Assembly (NCBI RefSeq): GCF_019704135.1
Contig: NZ_AP024355.1
Span: forward strand, 806,001 to 870,000
From: Desulfuromonas versatilis
GTDB lineage: Bacteria > Desulfobacterota > Desulfuromonadia > Desulfuromonadales > NIT-T3
Direction of reading: 5' to 3'
DNA: 64,000 bases
The position numbers and the translations under genes were made by a program. Numbering within the stretch: the stretch's first letter is position 1; each line of letters opens with the position of its first letter. The notes under the pieces are model-generated. The model was not told where the DNA came from and did no database searches. It saw only the letters and a list, made by a program, of their open reading frames with translations. Shown here one piece after another: positions 27,968 through 37,639 of this stretch.

Positions 27968-27971
<4 letters not shown>
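26787..27971 (+). CDS. RND efflux periplasmic adaptor (MFP)
   Basis: A 394-residue membrane-fusion protein. An N-terminal hydrophobic anchor (about 5-25) is followed by the biotinyl-lipoyl half-motif with GTVQPRQQVEIAPQVSGR, a helical hairpin (about 110-175), the second lipoyl half (RAPFNGIIRSESVDTGQYL) and beta-barrel and membrane-proximal domains. It links the inner-membrane pump to the outer-membrane channel. AAAGGA lies before the ATG, and its stop overlaps the permease start by four bases. Confidence 0.93.
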
Positions 27972-31153
<3,182 letters not shown>

Positions 31154-31176
31154 GGGCTTTTTGGGGAGGGCAACCA

Positions 31177-31243
31177 CCCCGGCCGCGTCCGATCCGACCG
31201 ATCGGTCCGATCCGACGGATCAGTCGGATCAAAGCGGCCGGGG
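31177..31243. repeat. Palindrome-bounded GATC-rich repeat element
   Basis: A perfect ten-base inverted repeat (CCCCGGCCGC / GCGGCCGGGG) encloses a core of degenerate tandem units of the kind GATCCGACC and GATCGGTCC, with five GATC sites in about 45 bases. It lies between the RND permease and rarD. It may fold into a hairpin and end the efflux transcript, although no T-run follows. Confidence 0.75.
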
Positions 31244-31346
31244 CTTGCAGCTTTCGATTCTTGCCAAATATTCAGTGGCGCCCGAGATCAATCAGCAGTA
31301 CATTTCTCCACACCCCAACCCTCTTCCAGCGAAAGCGCCCCGCATC

Positions 31347-32291
31347 GTGACCACCGAAACCGCCACCGACCCCGCGCCCGACACCCGCCCCCTGCGCCAG
31401 GGGGTTTTCTTCGGCCTCGCGGCCTACCTGATCTGGGGGTTCTTCCCGGCCTACTTCAAGGCCCTGGCCCAAGTCCCGCCGCTCGAGGTGCTGGCCCACC
31501 GCATCTTCTGGTCGGCGGCCCTGCTGCTGATCCTGGTCTTCGCCATGGGCCGGCGGCAGGCGTTGGCCGCCGCCTTCGCCGACCGCGCCACCCTGCGCAT
31601 CCTGACCTGTTCCACCCTGCTGATCGCCGCCAACTGGCTGATCTTCATCTACGCCGTGGCCGCGGGGCAGGTGCTGCAGTCGAGCCTGGGGTATTTCATC
31701 ACCCCGCTGATCAACGTGGCTCTCGGTTTTGTGTTCCTCAAAGAGCGGCTGCGCCCCCTGCAGAATCTGAGCCTCCTTCTGGCGGTTGCGGGCGTGCTGA
31801 TTCTGACCCTCTCCTACGGCCAGGTCCCCTGGATCGCCCTGGCCCTGGCCGGCTCCTTCGGCACCTACGGGCTGCTGCGCAAGACGGCCAACATCGATGC
31901 CCTGCTCGGGCTTACCGTCGAGACCTGCCTGCTTGCGCCGCTGGCGCTGGGTTATCTGCTGGTGGTCGGGGCGGGCGGGGAGGGGCGTTTTCTCGGCGCG
32001 GATTTGAGTCTCAACCTGCTGCTGCCGCTGGCGGGGGTGGTTACCTCCCTGCCGCTGCTGCTGTTCGCCGGGGCGGCCCGCAGGCTGCGGCTGGCCACCA
32101 TCGGCTTTCTGCAATACATCACCCCCAGCCTCCACCTGCTGCTGGCCGTTGCCGCCTTCGGCGAAGCCTTCACCCTGGTGCACCTGGTCACCTTCGCCTG
32201 CATCTGGTCGGGGCTGGTCCTGTTCTCTCTCGACTTCTTCCGCAGCTCCCGCACGGCCAAGACGCTGCGGAGCCGGGCGGCGCGTCCCTGA
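31347..32291 (+). CDS. rarD: RarD-like EamA-family permease
   Basis: A 314-residue, ten-helix drug/metabolite transporter. It begins helix 1 with GVFFGLAAYLIWGFFPAYFK, the RarD hallmark, and contains RIFWSAALLL, LLIAANWLIFIYAV and QSSLGYFITPLINVALGF, all specific to the RarD group. The start is GTG with no strong ribosome site, so an alternative start is possible. RarD proteins are linked to chloramphenicol sensitivity or metabolite export; the substrate is not known. Confidence 0.88.
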   Translation: MTTETATDPAPDTRPLRQGVFFGLAAYLIWGFFPAYFKALAQVPPLEVLAHRIFWSAALLLILVFAMGRRQALAAAFADRATLRILTCSTLLIAANWLIFIYAVAAGQVLQSSLGYFITPLINVALGFVFLKERLRPLQNLSLLLAVAGVLILTLSYGQVPWIALALAGSFGTYGLLRKTANIDALLGLTVETCLLAPLALGYLLVVGAGGEGRFLGADLSLNLLLPLAGVVTSLPLLLFAGAARRLRLATIGFLQYITPSLHLLLAVAAFGEAFTLVHLVTFACIWSGLVLFSLDFFRSSRTAKTLRSRAARP

Positions 32292-32377
32292 GCTGGCCCT
32301 TCAGCGGATACCGCGGCGCGAATGGCCCGCTTTTTGCTCTGTTTTCCGGCAACATTCCAGGTTTTTAGGGAGGGGTC

Positions 32378-33025
32378 ATGAACGATAAGTCGAGCAAACG
32401 CCTGGTAGGCATCCTGTTTCTGATCGGGCTTTTTCTGGCCGGCAGCGGCTGTTCCAGGTCCATTGTGGTCACCGTGCCGCCCCGGGTCGATCTGGCGGCT
32501 TTCCAGACCATCGGGGTGATCGATTTCTCCGTGACGGGCAGCCAGCCCCTTGGCCAGCAGGCCACCCAGAGCTTTCTGCAGCAGCTCCAGGCGGCCCAGC
32601 CGGGGGTGAGGGTGCTGGAGCTGGGCCCTGCGGAGAAGTTCTCCCGGGAGCTCCTGGATCCGGCAGGGTTGCGGGCGATCGGGGAAAAATACGGGGTGGA
32701 TGCGCTCCTGACCGGCCAGCTGCAGGTCTCCGAGGTGAAACCGGACCTGCGGCTCTCCAGCGCCTGGAACAGCCTGAACGCCAATGCCTACGTCAACGGC
32801 GCCCTGAACGCCAAGCTGCGCGAGACCGGCCGCGGGGCCACCCTGTGGACCAACTCGGTCCACGGCAAATGGTCCGTGGCCAACATCAACCTGGCGGCCA
32901 ACGGCCCGGCCAGCTTCGGCCTCAGCAATCCCGAGGAGAAATACGGCAAGATGGTGGCGGAACTCTCCCACGCCCTGTGCGCGGACTTTCGCCCCACCTA
33001 TGAGAGACGGCGGATCAGCGACTAG
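32378..33025 (+). CDS. Lipoprotein of unknown function (TolB-N/curli-assembly-like fold)
   Basis: A 215-residue exported lipoprotein with a signal peptide ending in LAGSGC (Cys near residue 25). The mature part contains QTIGVIDFSVTG and IGEKYGVDALLTGQLQVSEV, a pattern shared by proteins that list gene-product activities by building a 'F..QL' scaffold, such as CsgG- or TolB-N-like domains. This likeness is only at the level of pattern. GGGAGGGG precedes the ATG. It stands alone. Confidence 0.7.
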   Translation: MNDKSSKRLVGILFLIGLFLAGSGCSRSIVVTVPPRVDLAAFQTIGVIDFSVTGSQPLGQQATQSFLQQLQAAQPGVRVLELGPAEKFSRELLDPAGLRAIGEKYGVDALLTGQLQVSEVKPDLRLSSAWNSLNANAYVNGALNAKLRETGRGATLWTNSVHGKWSVANINLAANGPASFGLSNPEEKYGKMVAELSHALCADFRPTYERRRISD

Positions 33026-33114
33026 GGTTGGAGAATCGTTTCCTGAGGCGTCTGTTTGCGGGGGGGAGGGGGCGATTTTTGTGGTGGGGGTGGGTCAATC
33101 CGCGGTGGAAAGAT

Positions 33115-33130
33115 GATGATTCAAGACCTG
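33115..33130. repeat. Left copy of a GATxATTCAAGACCTG repeat flanking hicAB
   Basis: This 16-base sequence recurs with one mismatch at 34006-34021, on the other side of hicAB. The same AATTCAAGACCTG core is a common intergenic repeat in related genomes. Confidence 0.7.
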
Positions 33131-33132
33131 GC

Positions 33133-33158
33133 CTCGGGCCCGTGACCCCGGGCCCGAG
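33133..33158. repeat. Nine-base perfect inverted repeat upstream of hicAB
   Basis: CTCGGGCCC and GGGCCCGAG are separated by eight bases and can fold into a stable hairpin. It adjoins the left direct repeat, and there is no T-run, so it is more like a REP-type element than a terminator. Confidence 0.7.
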
Positions 33159-33218
33159 CCTGGTGGACAGAGCATAGAAGCGTGTTCGGCGCGCAACCGT
33201 TCTTCTCGAACCCCCCCC

Positions 33219-33247
33219 TTGACGACAGTACCACTATCCGGTACCAT
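33219..33247 (+). promoter_or_regulatory. hicAB promoter with operator palindrome
   Basis: TTGACG and TACCAT are spaced by 17 bases. Between and over the -10 lies the inverted repeat GTACC-N7-GGTAC, a fitting site for autorepression by HicB. The predicted transcript start falls about at the first codon of hicA, so the hicA message may be leaderless. Confidence 0.65.
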
Positions 33248-33253
33248 TCTTTC

Positions 33254-33508
33254 ATTAAACGCAAGCACCAGAAAACCCTTGAGCTTATTTTCGCCCGGCC
33301 GGTCAGCGCCAACATCAAGTGGCGCGACATCGAGGCGCTGCTGGTTGAACTCGGCGCCGAAATAACCGAGCGCGAAGGTTCGCGCATAGGGGTCAGGCTG
33401 TTCGGCGACCGCCGGGTGTTTCATCGCCCGCATCCATCGCCCGACACCGACAAAGGCGCCGTTGCCGCCATCCGCGACTGGCTCAAAGAAAACGAGGTGA
33501 CACCATGA
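33254..33508 (+). CDS. hicA: HicA-family mRNA interferase toxin, non-standard start
   Basis: An 84-residue frame from the codon where related HicA proteins start (xKRKHQKTLELIFARPVS). The HicA core is present: IKWRDIEALLVELGAEI, REGSRIGVRLFG, then FHRPHPSPDT with the catalytic His, and DKGAVAAIRDWL. The codon in the start position is ATT, not ATG. The only in-frame normal start is a GTG 24 codons earlier, upstream of the promoter. So the toxin is either weakly made from ATT, made from another transcript, or silenced. It overlaps hicB by four bases. Confidence 0.82.
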   Translation: MKRKHQKTLELIFARPVSANIKWRDIEALLVELGAEITEREGSRIGVRLFGDRRVFHRPHPSPDTDKGAVAAIRDWLKENEVTP

Positions 33509-33840
33509 TGAACATGATGGAAATCGACGGTTACCGCGCCGTCATCGCCTACGACCCGGAAATCGAAATGTTTCGCGGCGAATTCGTCGGCCTGAACGGC
33601 GGCGCCGATTTTTACGCCAAAGACGCCGACGGCCTTAAAAAAGAAGGAGCCGCCTCTCTCAAGGTCTTTCTCGACATGTGCGCCGAAGACGGGGTCAACC
33701 CCAGAAAAGAATACTCCGGCAAATTCAACGTCCGCGTCCCCGGCAAGCTGCACGCCGACATCGCCCGGGCCGCCGCCGCCCACGGGAAAAGCCTCAATCA
33801 GTGGGTGGTTGAAGTCCTGGATAAAGCCGTGCACGAATGA
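33505..33840 (+). CDS. hicB: HicB-family antitoxin
   Basis: A 111-residue antitoxin. The N-terminal partial RNase-H-like fold (GYRAVIAYDPEIEMFRGEF and the following VGLNGGADFYAKD) neutralises HicA, and the C-terminal ribbon-helix-helix (KFNVRVPGKLHADIARAAAA and HGKSLNQWVVEVLDKAV) binds the operator. It has a normal ATG coupled to the hicA stop by a four-base overlap, so if hicA translation is poor, hicB must have its own initiation. Confidence 0.93.
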   Translation: MMNMMEIDGYRAVIAYDPEIEMFRGEFVGLNGGADFYAKDADGLKKEGAASLKVFLDMCAEDGVNPRKEYSGKFNVRVPGKLHADIARAAAAHGKSLNQWVVEVLDKAVHE

Positions 33841-34005
33841 ACTGCGCCGGCCAAAGTTTCACAGGACGAGAGGAAAAAGACCTCCCGTCCCACCTTCTCG
33901 GTGGTCATCCGGGAGCAGGACACAACCTGCACCCAAGTCAGTTGGCAGGCCTGGGGTTAAGTAAGGTGTCCTCTGAATTATTGCGGAACTATCGACGGAA
34001 AAAGT

Positions 34006-34021
34006 GATAATTCAAGACCTG
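34006..34021. repeat. Right copy of the GATxATTCAAGACCTG repeat
   Basis: This matches the copy left of hicAB with one mismatch and is followed by a run of ten C residues. The surrounding 300 bases between hicB and the GYD gene hold no gene that can be supported; the AAGGTGTCCTCTGAATTATT upstream of the repeat looks like a decayed mobile-element end. Confidence 0.7.
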
Positions 34022-34144
34022 CCCCCCCCCCGCAGCTAGGGGAATTGCAATACTTGCAGGACCTTGGACAGGCAAATTGGATTTTTGACAAACCTGTCCG
34101 CTCCTACCGTTCACTACATCATGGTGAGCAGGGCAAGCCTTTAG

Positions 34145-34435
34145 TCAGGGCATGTTGGCGAGCAGGCGCTTCATCTCCTCCGCAGAGAATCCACGCAGGG
34201 TCTGGGTACGCACGTTGCCGAGGGAACCTGTTTTGAGCAGGGCGGTGACGGCGGCCTCTTCGGGCCCCTCCACGACAATCACGATGTCGTAATTCCCCAC
34301 GGTCCAATAGGCGCTTTTGACGGTCAGCCCCAGGGATTCGGCCATGGCCTTGAAGGCCTCGAAGCGCGCCGGCGAGTCCTTGACGTTGCGAATGCCCTGG
34401 TCGGTGAAGTTGATGAGGGTGATAAACGTTGCCAT
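34145..34435 (-). CDS. GYD domain protein
   Basis: A 96-residue single-domain protein of the GYD family (ferredoxin-like fold, function unknown). It starts MATFITLINFTDQGIRNVKD, which is the family signature, and contains YWTVGNYDIVIVVEGP, in which the GxYD core lies. GGAG precedes the ATG. It follows the rubrerythrin-like gene by 48 bases on the same strand and may share its transcript. Confidence 0.9.
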   Translation of the reverse strand: MATFITLINFTDQGIRNVKDSPARFEAFKAMAESLGLTVKSAYWTVGNYDIVIVVEGPEEAAVTALLKTGSLGNVRTQTLRGFSAEEMKRLLANMP

Positions 34436-34483
34436 GTTGTTTCTCCCCCGCAAACTTGAGCTTTGTTAGGCTGAGCCGCCCTC

Positions 34484-34981
34484 TCATTCCCGCACGTAGG
34501 TGTCGATGTCGGTCTCGTGGACCATCCCCATCAGGTGGGCGTATTCCGATTCGATCAGTTCGTAGTGCTCGTGGGTCGACTCGGCGTTTTTCATGAACAC
34601 GGCGCTGACCCCGGGGTTCTTGATCTTGGCAGCCATCTCGCGCAGGGCTTTTTCCAGCTTCAGCTCCTTGTCCATGGCCAGCTCCAGGGCCTTGTGCTCG
34701 TTGAGCTCCTCCATCTGGGCCTTTTCCAGGTCCGAGAGCCAGTCCGAGTCCTTCTGCGGGTCGACGGCCATGAAGGCGTCGAAGTCGGGGATGTCGTCCC
34801 CCTCGTAGATGTCGTAGAACCAGCTGGCGTGTTCGGCCTCTTCGCGGGCGAGAAATTCGAAGGTCTTCCGGGCCCGTTCGTTTTTGATGTGCTTGGCGCC
34901 CAGGCGGTAGAAATCGCGGGCATTCTTTTCGGTCTGGATGGAGCGCTTGATCGCTTCTTGGATGTCGACGTTTTCAAACAT
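34484..34981 (-). CDS. Rubrerythrin-like ferritin-fold di-iron protein
   Basis: A 165-residue four-helix-bundle protein with the two di-iron half-sites of the erythrin/ferritin-like group: EKNARDFY with EEAEHASW in the first half, and later ESTHEHYELIESEY. It lacks the rubredoxin domain, so an outside electron donor is needed. Such proteins reduce peroxide or store iron in anaerobes. The insertion between the two halves, rich in Asp and Glu, is longer than in classic rubrerythrin. It may form an operon with the GYD gene. Confidence 0.85.
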   Translation of the reverse strand: MFENVDIQEAIKRSIQTEKNARDFYRLGAKHIKNERARKTFEFLAREEAEHASWFYDIYEGDDIPDFDAFMAVDPQKDSDWLSDLEKAQMEELNEHKALELAMDKELKLEKALREMAAKIKNPGVSAVFMKNAESTHEHYELIESEYAHLMGMVHETDIDTYVRE

Positions 34982-35018
34982 GGCTACCTCTTTTCCGCTT
35001 AAGGTTTCTTTACTTACA

Positions 35019-35079
35019 GAAATAATGCAAAACCGGCGGCTGTCAACCGCCGGCATCCCTGCGGGATGAAAAGCAGGGA
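35019..35079. promoter_or_regulatory. Divergent control region with two hairpins
   Basis: A perfect -35 (TTGACA on the minus strand at 35041-35046) with a weak TATTTC -10 points to the rubrerythrin-like gene. It lies within the inverted repeat CCGGCGG-N7-CCGCCGG. A second repeat, TCCCTGC-N9-GCAGGGA, follows toward the DUF4112 gene. These could be regulator sites or small terminators. Confidence 0.45.
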
Positions 35080-35143
35080 CTTTTCTGGTAGTCTTTTCTG
35101 GTGCTTGGGGCCTCTGGACCAGGGCCTTCCGGAAAGGATCGCG

Positions 35144-35620
35144 ATGAGCAAGATGGATCAGGATAAAATCAAAAAACGCCTGGAGCGGCTGGCCTGGCTG
35201 CTGGACAACTCCATCCCGATCCCGGGGTTGAACGTCCGCATCGGCCTCGATGCCCTGATCGGCCTGTTCCCCGGCTACGGCGATACCATCGGCGCGCTGG
35301 TCTCCAGCTACATCCTCTCCGAGGCCGCGCGCCTGGGCGCCCCCAAGTCGGTGCTGCTGAAGATGGCCGCCAACATCGCCCTCGATACCCTGGTCGGCGC
35401 CATCCCCCTGTTTGGGGACCTGTTCGATTTCGCCTGGAAGGCCAACCAGCGCAACGTGCTGCTGCTGGGCGACTATTTGGAAAACCCGCGCCGGGCGGTG
35501 GCCTCGAGCCGCCTGTTCGCCGGGCTGCTCGGCCTGGTGCTGGTGGCCTTCGTGGTGTTCATCGGCATGCTCGGCTTTTTGCTGATCCGCTTGCTCTGGC
35601 AGGCGGCGAGCGGCGCCTGA
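35144..35620 (+). CDS. DUF4112 membrane protein
   Basis: A 158-residue protein of the DUF4112 family, function unknown. It has the conserved WLLDNSIPIPGLNVRIGLDA, then LIGLFPGYGDTIGALVSSYI, AANIALDTLVGAIPLFGDLF and FDFAWKANQRN, plus a C-terminal transmembrane helix at about 128-150. GGAAAGGA precedes the ATG. The selenoprotein gene begins 41 bases after its stop on the same strand. Confidence 0.88.
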   Translation: MSKMDQDKIKKRLERLAWLLDNSIPIPGLNVRIGLDALIGLFPGYGDTIGALVSSYILSEAARLGAPKSVLLKMAANIALDTLVGAIPLFGDLFDFAWKANQRNVLLLGDYLENPRRAVASSRLFAGLLGLVLVAFVVFIGMLGFLLIRLLWQAASGA

Positions 35621-35661
35621 GAATGCGCCCGTTTAACCTGTAACTGAGAAGGAGGGTAAGT

Positions 35662-35919
35662 ATGAAGATGCGCAAGAAGTTTCTCGACTACGAGTACGAG
35701 GAAGTGCTCGACGTTAAAACCCGCGAAATGATCCGCGTCGCCTGCGCGGTGGCGGTGGGGTGCCCCGACTGACTCACCAAGCACTTCGCGGTCGCGAAGC
35801 AGGCGGGGGCTACCGAGGCGGAGCTGAAGGAAGCCATGGCGTACGGGATGATCGCCCCTTCGGGGCGGGCGAAGAATTTTACTTTGCGGATGATGGGGGA
35901 GTTGGGGTTGGAGGATTGA
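35662..35919 (+). CDS. AhpD/carboxymuconolactone-decarboxylase-like selenoprotein (CxxU)
   Basis: A small 85-residue gene split by an in-frame TGA at codon 37 (35770-35772). Before the TGA: MKMRKKFLDYEYEEVLDVK, then REMIRVACAVAVGCPD. After it, in the same frame: LTKHFAVAKQAGATEAELKE, AMAYGMIAPSGRAKNFTLRM and an ordinary TGA stop. This is the AhpD/CMD active-site fold, in which C34-P-D-x37 is the redox CxxC and the sixth residue after it is the conserved His. Reading the TGA as selenocysteine gives CPDU, as known for AhpD-like selenoproteins. AAGGAGGG precedes the ATG. A SECIS-like hairpin follows the TGA at the right distance. Likely role: thiol-peroxide reduction. Confidence 0.85.
35784..35799 (+). 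promoter_or_regulatory. Bacterial SECIS-like hairpin for the selenoprotein
   Basis: A perfect six-base stem (CTTCGC / GCGAAG) with the four-base loop GGTC begins 11 bases after the in-frame TGA. Bacterial SECIS elements recognised by SelB have a short stem with a GU in the apical loop and about 11 bases between UGA and stem, as in fdhF. Here the loop contains G-U. Confidence 0.75.
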
Positions 35920-35950
35920 GGCTCCTTCTCTCTGTCCGCGGAGGGGGAGC

Positions 35951-35971
35951 GCCCCCCTTGTCAAAGGGGGC
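35951..35971. repeat. Inverted repeat (CCCCC / GGGGG) after the selenoprotein
   Basis: GCCCCC and GGGGGC enclose a CTTGTCAAA centre, forming a hairpin 31 bases after the selenoprotein stop. There is no T-run; it may be a rho-dependent stop or simply a REP-type element. Confidence 0.55.
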
Positions 35972-36013
35972 TTGAGTCGTTGGATGGTTAACCGGTAGAG
36001 GTTATGGCTTTTG

Positions 36014-36133
36014 CATTTTTCCAGTAGCGCCGGTGTATGACCGGTAGGGGCGAACCTATGTGTTCGCCCAGGGCTCTGGGGCAACGGGGGAGGGTCTTTT
36101 CGGGCTTTTGGATTTTTCTAGCAGCGCCGGTGT
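36014..36133. repeat. Direct repeat pair, about 23 bases each
   Basis: GCATTTTTCCAGTAGCGCCGGTGT at the left and GGATTTTTCTAGCAGCGCCGGTGT at the right are alike at all but three positions. They enclose the forward arm of the GTAGGGGCGAACCT repeat. Confidence 0.7.
36044..36069 (+). repeat. Forward arm of GTAGGGGCGAACCTxTGTGTTCGCCC repeat
   Basis: This 26-base unit reads the same as the left arms of the palindromes around gatB, with A in place of one G. Its inverted partner lies about 450 bases to the right. Confidence 0.85.
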
Positions 36134-36278
36134 TTGCAACAGCCCAGTAGACTGCCGGCGGACCTCCAGGGCGCAGAAGAGGGGCGGGCGGAGACGCGCC
36201 GGGAGTCAGATGCTCAACCGTTACCAGTCGCACCGCCACTTCGCGACCCCCATGCCAGCGCAGCGAACGTCCTTTCTT

Positions 36279-36310
36279 GGTTACTTCTTTGGACGAGCAA
36301 AGAAGTAACC
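36279..36310. repeat. Perfect 13-base inverted repeat
   Basis: GGTTACTTCTTTG and CAAAGAAGTAACC are separated by six bases. This 'GTTACTT...AAGTAAC' hairpin is a second repeat type in the gene-free block between the selenoprotein and the EamA genes. Confidence 0.9.
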
Positions 36311-36405
36311 CGGCAGCCGGCCGGGACCGGCGGTTTTGATTCTGGTTTTGGCCGTACCAGCACATCCAAAGGTCAAAACCGGCGGGACTGGCCCCGCCCT
36401 GGCCA

Positions 36406-36437
36406 GTTACTTTTCTAGCCTGCCCAAGAAAAGTAAC
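36406..36437. repeat. Perfect 11-base inverted repeat, related to the preceding one
   Basis: GTTACTTTTCT and AGAAAAGTAAC are separated by ten bases. Both this and the hairpin at 36279 share GTTACTT/AAGTAAC, so they are diverged copies of one element. Confidence 0.9.
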
Positions 36438-36515
36438 CAAAAGAAGGGCACCCGGCTCCTTGCCCGCCTGCGGCGGGTACCCTACGCTGCGCAGACATTT
36501 TGCGGCCGGGCAAAA

Positions 36516-36541
36516 GGGCAAACACATAGGTTTGCCCCTAC
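36516..36541 (-). repeat. Reverse arm of the GTAGGGGC repeat
   Basis: GGGCAAACACATAGGTTTGCCCCTAC is the inverted match, with three mismatches, of the unit at 36044. The whole 797-base stretch from the selenoprotein to the EamA gene holds repeats and no supportable gene. Confidence 0.85.
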
Positions 36542-36682
36542 AAAAAATTCGCCCGGCTGATTCGCAAAACGTCCACTCCGCTCCGGCGGCGTCACACGGG
36601 GAGGGGGGCGACGGTGTTCGCCCTGGGCGATGGCCAGCATCGCCCCTGCAGCGTCGAAGCAATACGGTGGAGGAAAAAGACC

Positions 36683-36717
36683 CGGGGCAGGCCTGAAAAG
36701 GCCTGCCCCGTTTTTTT
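36683..36717. terminator. Strong, probably bidirectional terminator
   Basis: A perfect 11-base stem (CGGGGCAGGCC / GGCCTGCCCCG) with a TGAAAA loop is followed by seven T residues on the plus strand and a T-run on the minus strand after the loop's other side. It overlaps the end of the EamA gene. Confidence 0.9.
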
Positions 36718-37639
36718 AGCTGTTCGCTTCCTGCGACCGGCAAGCCCTGGGCCGAAAAAGGTAGGCGGAAAGTTCCGAGAGCAGCATGCCGCTGAGCATC
36801 AGGGCGCAGCCGAGCAGGGCCCGGGGACCCAGGGTCTCGCCGAGCAGCAGCCAGCCGCCGATGGCGGCGAACACCCCCTCGAGGCTGAGCAGGATGGCGG
36901 TATGCGCCGGGTGGGCGTCGCGCTGGGCGACCACCTGCAGGGTGTAGGCGACCCCCACCGACATCAGGCCGCCGTAGAGAATCGGCACCGTCGCCTGCAG
37001 CACCGAGTCGAGGGTGATGGTTTCCAGCAGCAGGGCGGTGAGCAGGCTGAGCACCGCGCAGACCGCGAACTGGATGGCGGAGAGCTTGAGGGCGTCCATG
37101 CGCGGCGAGAGCCAGCCGATCAGCAGCACGTGCCCGGCCCAGAAAAAGGCGCCGATCAGCACCAGCACATCGCCGAAGGCCATGGTGAACTGCTCGGTGA
37201 CGCTCAGCAGGTAGAGCCCGACCAGGGCCAGGGAGGCGCCGAGCCAGGTGCCGGCGCCGGGGCGCTGTTTCCAGAAAAGGCCCAGGATCGGCACCAGCAC
37301 CACGTAGAGCCCGGTGATGAAGCCGGCGTTGCCGGCGGTCGTGTAGACCAGCCCGGCCTGCTGCAGGGAAGCGCCGAGGAACAGGGCGCCGCCGGCCATC
37401 AGCCCGCCGTAGAGCAGAACCTTGCCGCCTGCCGGTGCGCTGCGCCCACCCTGCCTGCCGGCCCGCCTGCTCAGGTAGATCAGCGGCAGCAGCGAGAGGC
37501 TGCCCAGGGCGAAACGGATGCCGTTGTAGGTGAAGGGGCCGATGTAATCCATGCCGACCCGCTGGGCGACGAAGGCAAAGCCCCAGATGGCCGCAGTGAG
37601 AAACAGCAGGGCATCGGCTTTCAGGCTGTTGTTCTGCAT
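36716..37639 (-). CDS. EamA-family exporter (second copy of a pair)
   Basis: A 307-residue, ten-helix drug/metabolite transporter made of two EamA repeats. The first has ALLFLTAAIWGFAFVAQRVG and GPFTYNGIRFALGSL, and the second GDVLVLIGAFFWAGHVLLIG plus a final ILLSLEGVFAAIGGWLLLGE, the classic EamA end-motif. The start overlaps the stop region of the upstream EamA gene by 19 bases, so they are translated together. Substrates may be amino acids or related metabolites. Confidence 0.9.
   Translation of the reverse strand: MQNNSLKADALLFLTAAIWGFAFVAQRVGMDYIGPFTYNGIRFALGSLSLLPLIYLSRRAGRQGGRSAPAGGKVLLYGGLMAGGALFLGASLQQAGLVYTTAGNAGFITGLYVVLVPILGLFWKQRPGAGTWLGASLALVGLYLLSVTEQFTMAFGDVLVLIGAFFWAGHVLLIGWLSPRMDALKLSAIQFAVCAVLSLLTALLLETITLDSVLQATVPILYGGLMSVGVAYTLQVVAQRDAHPAHTAILLSLEGVFAAIGGWLLLGETLGPRALLGCALMLSGMLLSELSAYLFRPRACRSQEANS

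Noticed and set aside
34045-34236. 63-codon plus-strand frame between hicB and the GYD gene
   Set aside because: No ribosome site, no domain, and its end lies over the GYD gene on the other strand.
35662-35772. Reading the gene at 35.66 kb as a truncated pseudogene ending at the first TGA
   Set aside because: The frame continues without further stops through conserved family sequence, the TGA lies at the catalytic Cys, and a SECIS-like hairpin follows at the proper spacing.
35988-36743. 251-codon minus-strand frame between the selenoprotein and the EamA genes
   Set aside because: It runs through several palindromic repeats and has no protein-like features.
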